Below, one piece after another: positions 6,923 to 9,227 of a stretch of DNA of 9,227 nucleotides; positions within the stretch are counted from its first letter, which is position 1, and the number at the start of each line of letters is the position of its first letter. The stretch is from JACPSX01 sp035288405 [NCBI: bacterium] (GTDB taxonomy: Bacteria; JACPSX01), in assembly GCA_035288405.1 (NCBI GenBank), contig DATEAK010000254.1, forward strand, positions 1-9,227, in the 5' to 3' direction. A program made the translations under genes and the position numbers. Below the pieces are notes generated by a model. The model was given only the letters and a program-made list of their open reading frames with translations, had not been told where the DNA came from and did not search any database.

Positions 6923-7315
6923 CTACTTCTGGCTGGACTCTAGCCGGCGGAGTTCTTGAGCTTCGAAGCTACGAAACTTTCCCGCTTCGACCCACTGGGG
7001 CCACCGAGTCCCGCGGTGCTCGATCTTTTCAGCGGGGTCGCCCTGCAACAGATGACAAACCCGACATTCCCGAGCCTGAGTATAAGGGGGCTGGTTGTAG
7101 AGTCTGACTACAGTAGCGACGTGCTGGTCGGGCAGGAAGCTCTTGTGGATGTGGCAACCCTGGCAATAATCGTTAATGACCCGGTTATTTTCGGTAAATT
7201 CAAACTTTCCCTGGAATGCCTGTTGAATTCGGGGGGTGGAACAGGAAACCAACGCTAGGAGGAGGATTCCAACCAAGAGACCGAATCGTAGAGCACTCCC
7301 AAACCATCGGTTCAC
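6923..7315 (-). CDS. Small dihaem c-type cytochrome lipoprotein
   Basis: This 130-residue protein has a lipoprotein signal peptide (hydrophobic 11-22, lipobox LVSC with Cys25 lipidated). The mature part carries two haem c attachment motifs, CQGCH (51-55) and CRVCH (84-88). His57, His65 and His100 are possible distal ligands. The residue after the lipidated Cys is Ser, which by the E. coli Lol rule favours the outer membrane. The start is GTG at 7315, with AAGGAG 9 nt upstream. The C-terminal part (about 102-130) is charged and haem-free. It is flanked by 213 nt upstream and more than 120 nt downstream, so it looks like its own unit. A periplasmic electron-transfer role is inferred from the motifs; the partner is unknown and I do not recognise a named family. 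Confidence 0.85.
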   Translation of the reverse strand: MNRWFGSALRFGLLVGILLLALVSCSTPRIQQAFQGKFEFTENNRVINDYCQGCHIHKSFLPDQHVATVVRLYNQPPYTQARECRVCHLLQGDPAEKIEHRGTRWPQWVEAGKFRSFEAQELRRLESSQK

Positions 7316-7324
7316 GCGATTTCT

Positions 7325-7330
7325 CTCCTT
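7325..7330 (-). promoter_or_regulatory. Shine-Dalgarno site of the cytochrome gene
   Basis: AAGGAG lies 9 nt before the GTG at 7315 and supports this non-ATG start, which places the signal peptide at the normal distance. Confidence 0.65.
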
Positions 7331-7433
7331 CTTCTCAACCCCCGTCTTCTTCGATGGAAGAGCAGGAAGGTAAAAAGCCTACACATTATGTTAAGGCCCG
7401 CAACGGCCGGCTTGCCAGGTAAGAGCAGAGAGG

Positions 7434-7462
7434 AGAGTAGTGCCTAAACCCTCTCAAGTCAA
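7434..7462 (-). promoter_or_regulatory. Possible promoter for the cytochrome lipoprotein gene
   Basis: TTGACT (7457-7462), a 17-nt spacer and TACTCT (7434-7439) read toward the cytochrome gene. The -35 is a 5/6 match; the -10 is poor against TATAAT. The leader would be about 110 nt. Confidence 0.4.
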
Positions 7463-7528
7463 GCGAAAATTAGGTTTTGACCCCCAAAGGAAAGAAGTGC
7501 TTGAACACTCCGTGGAGAACCGGCGGTG

Positions 7529-8422
7529 CTATTCGATACGGATGGACGGCGCCCCGAGCAGATGGTTCACTATGCCCTGCAGGTCCGGGAGATTCGTACC
7601 TTGTCCGGTTAGGAAGAAGGCGCCCACCACCAAGCTGAAGACTGCGGCGGTGACCCCGAGGACCGTGTACACGTTGCGCTTGGCCGCGGCCGAGACGAAC
7701 CCGAAGGAGGAAAAAGCCGCCACCAGAGAATTCGAGATAATGAGGCCCAGGACAAAGGAGAGGAGAAGGAAAGAGCCTGTGAACGTGGAGGTCGCGCCTG
7801 CGGCGCTGGCAAGGAGCAGAGTTTGCGTGCCGGTTTCTGCTCCAAAGCCGTGGATCATGCCCACACCGTACGCAGCCTTGGGGCTGTACCGGGAAATATC
7901 GTGGGAGTGGTCGACCGCATGTCCCGTAATTTTTCCCTTCACCGTTCTCCAGCCCCGGGCCGCCAGGGAAAACACCAGCATCCACCGGCTGCGCAAACGG
8001 AACGACCTGCCGTATCGCCAGATCGAGTAGAAGATCCACACCCCCAGCACGACGAGCGTCACACCGACCACGCGCTCCATGAGCGGATCGATCCACTTCG
8101 GAAGAAGAGCGCCGACCCAGATGGCCAGCAGCCCGAGCACGACCACCACGCTGGCGTGCCCCAGGGCGTAAAGCTCCGCCAGGAAAAAGCTCTTCCAAAC
8201 TCCGACCAAGGGCCGGGTCTTGGGCGGTGCGACTGCGACCGCTACCGCCTGGTCAGCGTCGGGAAAATCGCCGATATCCCCCGGATCCAGGTCCTCGTTC
8301 TCATCGCCGACGGTCGTGGAACCGGTGATGTCCGTAATGGCGGCGATGTGATCCCAGTCGATGCCGTGCCGCAGCCCGAGCACCACGCCCAGACTGATCA
8401 TTGTCAGGAGACCGCCTTCCAA
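7529..8422 (-). CDS. NicO/NiCoT-family nickel/cobalt permease
   Basis: This 297-residue polytopic inner-membrane protein of the NiCoT/NicO type moves Ni(II) or Co(II). The signature H-x4-D-H motif in an early membrane helix is intact: RHGIDWDHIAAI, with His19, Asp22, Asp24 and His25. Further hydrophobic helices are visible around 73-110, 115-132, 150-158, 185-205, 212-240 and 250-275, with HSHD and GMIHGFGAETGTQ motifs between them. A strongly acidic soluble segment (residues 39-57; nine Asp/Glu) follows the signature helix. The start is TTG at 8422, backed by AGGAGGT at a 7-nt spacing; the ATG at 8401 lacks such a site. It lies 40 nt after nikR, so one operon is likely. Metal preference is inferred to be nickel from nikR. 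Uptake is more likely than efflux, but direction is not proven by sequence. Confidence 0.9.
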   Translation of the reverse strand: MEGGLLTMISLGVVLGLRHGIDWDHIAAITDITGSTTVGDENEDLDPGDIGDFPDADQAVAVAVAPPKTRPLVGVWKSFFLAELYALGHASVVVVLGLLAIWVGALLPKWIDPLMERVVGVTLVVLGVWIFYSIWRYGRSFRLRSRWMLVFSLAARGWRTVKGKITGHAVDHSHDISRYSPKAAYGVGMIHGFGAETGTQTLLLASAAGATSTFTGSFLLLSFVLGLIISNSLVAAFSSFGFVSAAAKRNVYTVLGVTAAVFSLVVGAFFLTGQGTNLPDLQGIVNHLLGAPSIRIE

Positions 8423-8429
8423 CTTGCCT

Positions 8430-8436
8430 ACCTCCT
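8430..8436 (-). promoter_or_regulatory. Shine-Dalgarno site fixing the nicO TTG start
   Basis: AGGAGGT sits 7 nt before the TTG at 8422. This near-perfect site is the reason for choosing the TTG over the ATG seven codons later. Confidence 0.8.
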
Positions 8437-8462
8437 ACAGAGCCCCTCGCAGATGAATTTCG

Positions 8463-8879
8463 TCAGGTCAGCTTCTTGCCCGTCGAAGTGACCGTGAGCT
8501 TGCCGTGCTTGACCCCTTTGGTGCCGATCAGGCGGTCGGCGATTTTCTTGATCTCGTTTCCTTTCCCCCGCACCACGAGGACCTCCAGGCAGTTGTGCTC
8601 GTCCAGGTGGACGTGCATCGAGGAGACCGTGGAGTTGTGGAAGTGATGCTGCATGTCGGTCAGCGTATCCGTCAGCTCGCGGGTATCGTGGGAGTAGACC
8701 AGAGTGATGGCCCCCACGATTTCCCGGTCGCCCGCGTCCCATTCCTGTTTGACCAGATTGTCCCGGATCAGATCCCGGATGGCTTCGCTGCGGTTCGAAT
8801 ACCCCTTACGTGTGATCAGGTGATCGAACTGCTTGAGGAGATCTTCTTCCAGGGAAATGCCGAATCGGGTGAGGGACAT
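8463..8879 (-). CDS. nikR: Nickel-responsive transcriptional regulator NikR
   Basis: NikR is a tetrameric Ni(II)-dependent repressor. The 138-residue protein has an N-terminal ribbon-helix-helix DNA-binding domain (about 1-45: [17 protein letters not shown], then [14 protein letters not shown]) and a C-terminal ACT-like metal-sensing domain. The high-affinity nickel ligands are all visible: His78 in DMQHHFH, His89 and His91 in MHVH, and Cys97 in HNCLEV. They match His76, His87, His89 and Cys95 of the E. coli protein. The ATG at 8879 is preceded by GGAG at a 6-nt spacing. It is the first gene of a two-gene unit with the NicO permease, and a candidate NikR operator covers its promoter, implying self-regulation together with nickel transport. 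Confidence 0.96.
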   Translation of the reverse strand: MSLTRFGISLEEDLLKQFDHLITRKGYSNRSEAIRDLIRDNLVKQEWDAGDREIVGAITLVYSHDTRELTDTLTDMQHHFHNSTVSSMHVHLDEHNCLEVLVVRGKGNEIKKIADRLIGTKGVKHGKLTVTSTGKKLT

Positions 8880-8891
8880 GGAAAACTCCGT

Positions 8892-8918
8892 GTGCTACCA
8901 ATTAAAATTCCGTGGCAC
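8892..8918 (-). promoter_or_regulatory. Candidate NikR operator
   Basis: The imperfect inverted repeat GTGCTAC (8892-8898), 13 nt, GTGGCAC (8912-8918) has 6 of 7 paired positions. It resembles the GTGTTAC-N13/14-GTAACAC form I recall for deltaproteobacterial NikR, rather than the enterobacterial GTATGA-N16-TCATAC. It lies directly downstream of the nikR -10 and spans the expected start site, the classic repressor position. Confidence 0.7.
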
Positions 8919-8919
8919 G

Positions 8920-8948
8920 TTTATACGGCATGGAAGGAGGGCTGTCAA
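8920..8948 (-). promoter_or_regulatory. Sigma70 promoter of nikR-nicO
   Basis: A perfect -35 TTGACA (8943-8948) is followed by a 17-nt spacer and a -10 TATAAA (8920-8925), reading toward nikR. The predicted start is near 8913, giving a leader of about 34 nt that includes the candidate operator and GGAG (8886-8889). Confidence 0.85.
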
Positions 8949-9070
8949 TTCTTTTTTGGTCTTTGCGCTCGCGCCTCTTGGAGCCGCGTACGTTCTGGTG
9001 GCAATGGGTGCTTTTTGGTATCATTTTAAACGTCCGTTCAGTGCATGGTGTGCCGGCGCCCCGCCAGGGA

Positions 9071-9227
9071 ATGGAGATCGGGAACCAGATGTTTGAGCCC
9101 TTGTATCTTGCCACTCAGCGCAGCGGCGATCTGGGAGAGAAGGTCCATGCGGCCCGGGATCTGTTGCGATCCTGCCGGATCTGCCCCAGGGAGTGCGAGG
9201 TCGATCGGCTGGCCGGCGAACGGGGGG
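9071..9227 (+). CDS. Radical SAM protein, PflX/pyruvate formate-lyase-activating-like (N-terminal fragment)
   Basis: The first 52 codons of a protein running off the right edge are present. The text MFEPLYLATQRSGDLGEKV (7-25), then LLRSCRICPRECEVDRLAGERG (31-52), matches the N-terminus of the COG1313 (PflX-like) radical SAM proteins. These carry an extra Cys-x-x-Cys-Pro-Arg-x-Cys cluster (Cys35, Cys38, Cys42) before the SAM-binding CxxxCxxC, which would lie beyond the window. Start choice is open: ATG at 9071 has AGGGA immediately against it, and ATG at 9089 has GGGA 5 nt upstream and fits the family start slightly better. It is divergent from nikR. A TATCAT at 9019-9024 might be a -10, but no good -35 accompanies it. 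Substrate is unknown for this family. Confidence 0.8.
   Translation, partial: MEIGNQMFEPLYLATQRSGDLGEKVHAARDLLRSCRICPRECEVDRLAGERG

Larger units (their letters stand above)
7316..7528. other. Intergenic region between nicO and the cytochrome gene
   Basis: This stretch contains the possible promoter and ribosome binding site noted separately. Close to the nicO stop is a weak hairpin (AGTGC, TTGA, ACACT at 7496-7509 on the plus strand) followed on the minus strand by a pyrimidine-rich but not pure-T tract, so termination there is doubtful. No small gene was found. Confidence 0.45.

Noticed and set aside
7496-7509. Intrinsic terminator after nicO
   Set aside because: The stem is only five pairs including a wobble, and the following tract is mixed C/T rather than a T-run.
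7470-8198. Minus-strand 242-codon open frame overlapping nicO
   Set aside because: It is an Arg/Gly/Pro-rich alternative frame of the permease gene, which has the HX4DH motif and a strong ribosome site.
8833-9096. Plus-strand open frame with a hydrophobic stretch near 8950-9030
   Set aside because: It looks membrane-like in part, but it runs antisense into nikR and across the strong nikR promoter, and lacks a convincing ribosome site.

Overview
The window is a compact Gram-negative bacterial segment. It has ten recognisable genes on the minus strand (one cut by the left edge) and the start of one divergent gene on the plus strand at the right edge. G+C is moderately high. A nickel-responsive repressor, a c-type cytochrome lipoprotein, and TonB- and TolQ-type envelope proteins together suggest an anaerobic or respiratory proteobacterial-type lineage. 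A Desulfobacterota-like or related organism fits, because the candidate NikR operator resembles the form I recall for deltaproteobacteria. The lineage is an inference.

Reading along the minus strand from right to left, the first module (8950-7529) is a nickel homeostasis operon: nikR followed by a NicO-family Ni/Co permease. Upstream of nikR is a near-consensus sigma70 promoter (TTGACA, 17 nt, TATAAA). A NikR-type inverted repeat lies immediately downstream of the -10, where a repressor would block transcription. A separate small gene (7315-6923) follows, encoding a lipoprotein with two haem c motifs and its own plausible promoter.

The third module (about 6755 to 1 and beyond) is a tightly packed series: a TonB/TolA-like protein with a three-copy 129-bp repeat in its proline-rich linker, archease, rtcB (RNA ligase), gpsA (glycerol-3-phosphate dehydrogenase), larB, larC (nickel-pincer cofactor synthesis) and tolQ/exbB (partial). 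Junctions are 4-nt overlaps (rtcB/gpsA, larB/larC), a 13-nt overlap (larC/tolQ) or gaps of 9-51 nt, so this looks like one transcription unit. It mixes envelope energisation, RNA repair, phospholipid precursor synthesis and nickel cofactor assembly. Archease is the known partner of RtcB. LarB and LarC catalyse the first and last steps of nickel-pincer nucleotide synthesis. The sulfur-inserting LarE and any LarA-type client enzyme are not in the window.

The most interesting theme is nickel. A NikR-controlled importer lies a few kilobases from genes for a nickel-containing cofactor, with no client enzyme nearby. On the plus strand at the right edge is the N-terminus of a radical SAM protein related to pyruvate formate-lyase activating enzymes (PflX-like), divergent from nikR. 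No CRISPR arrays, insertion sequences, tRNA or rRNA genes were seen.
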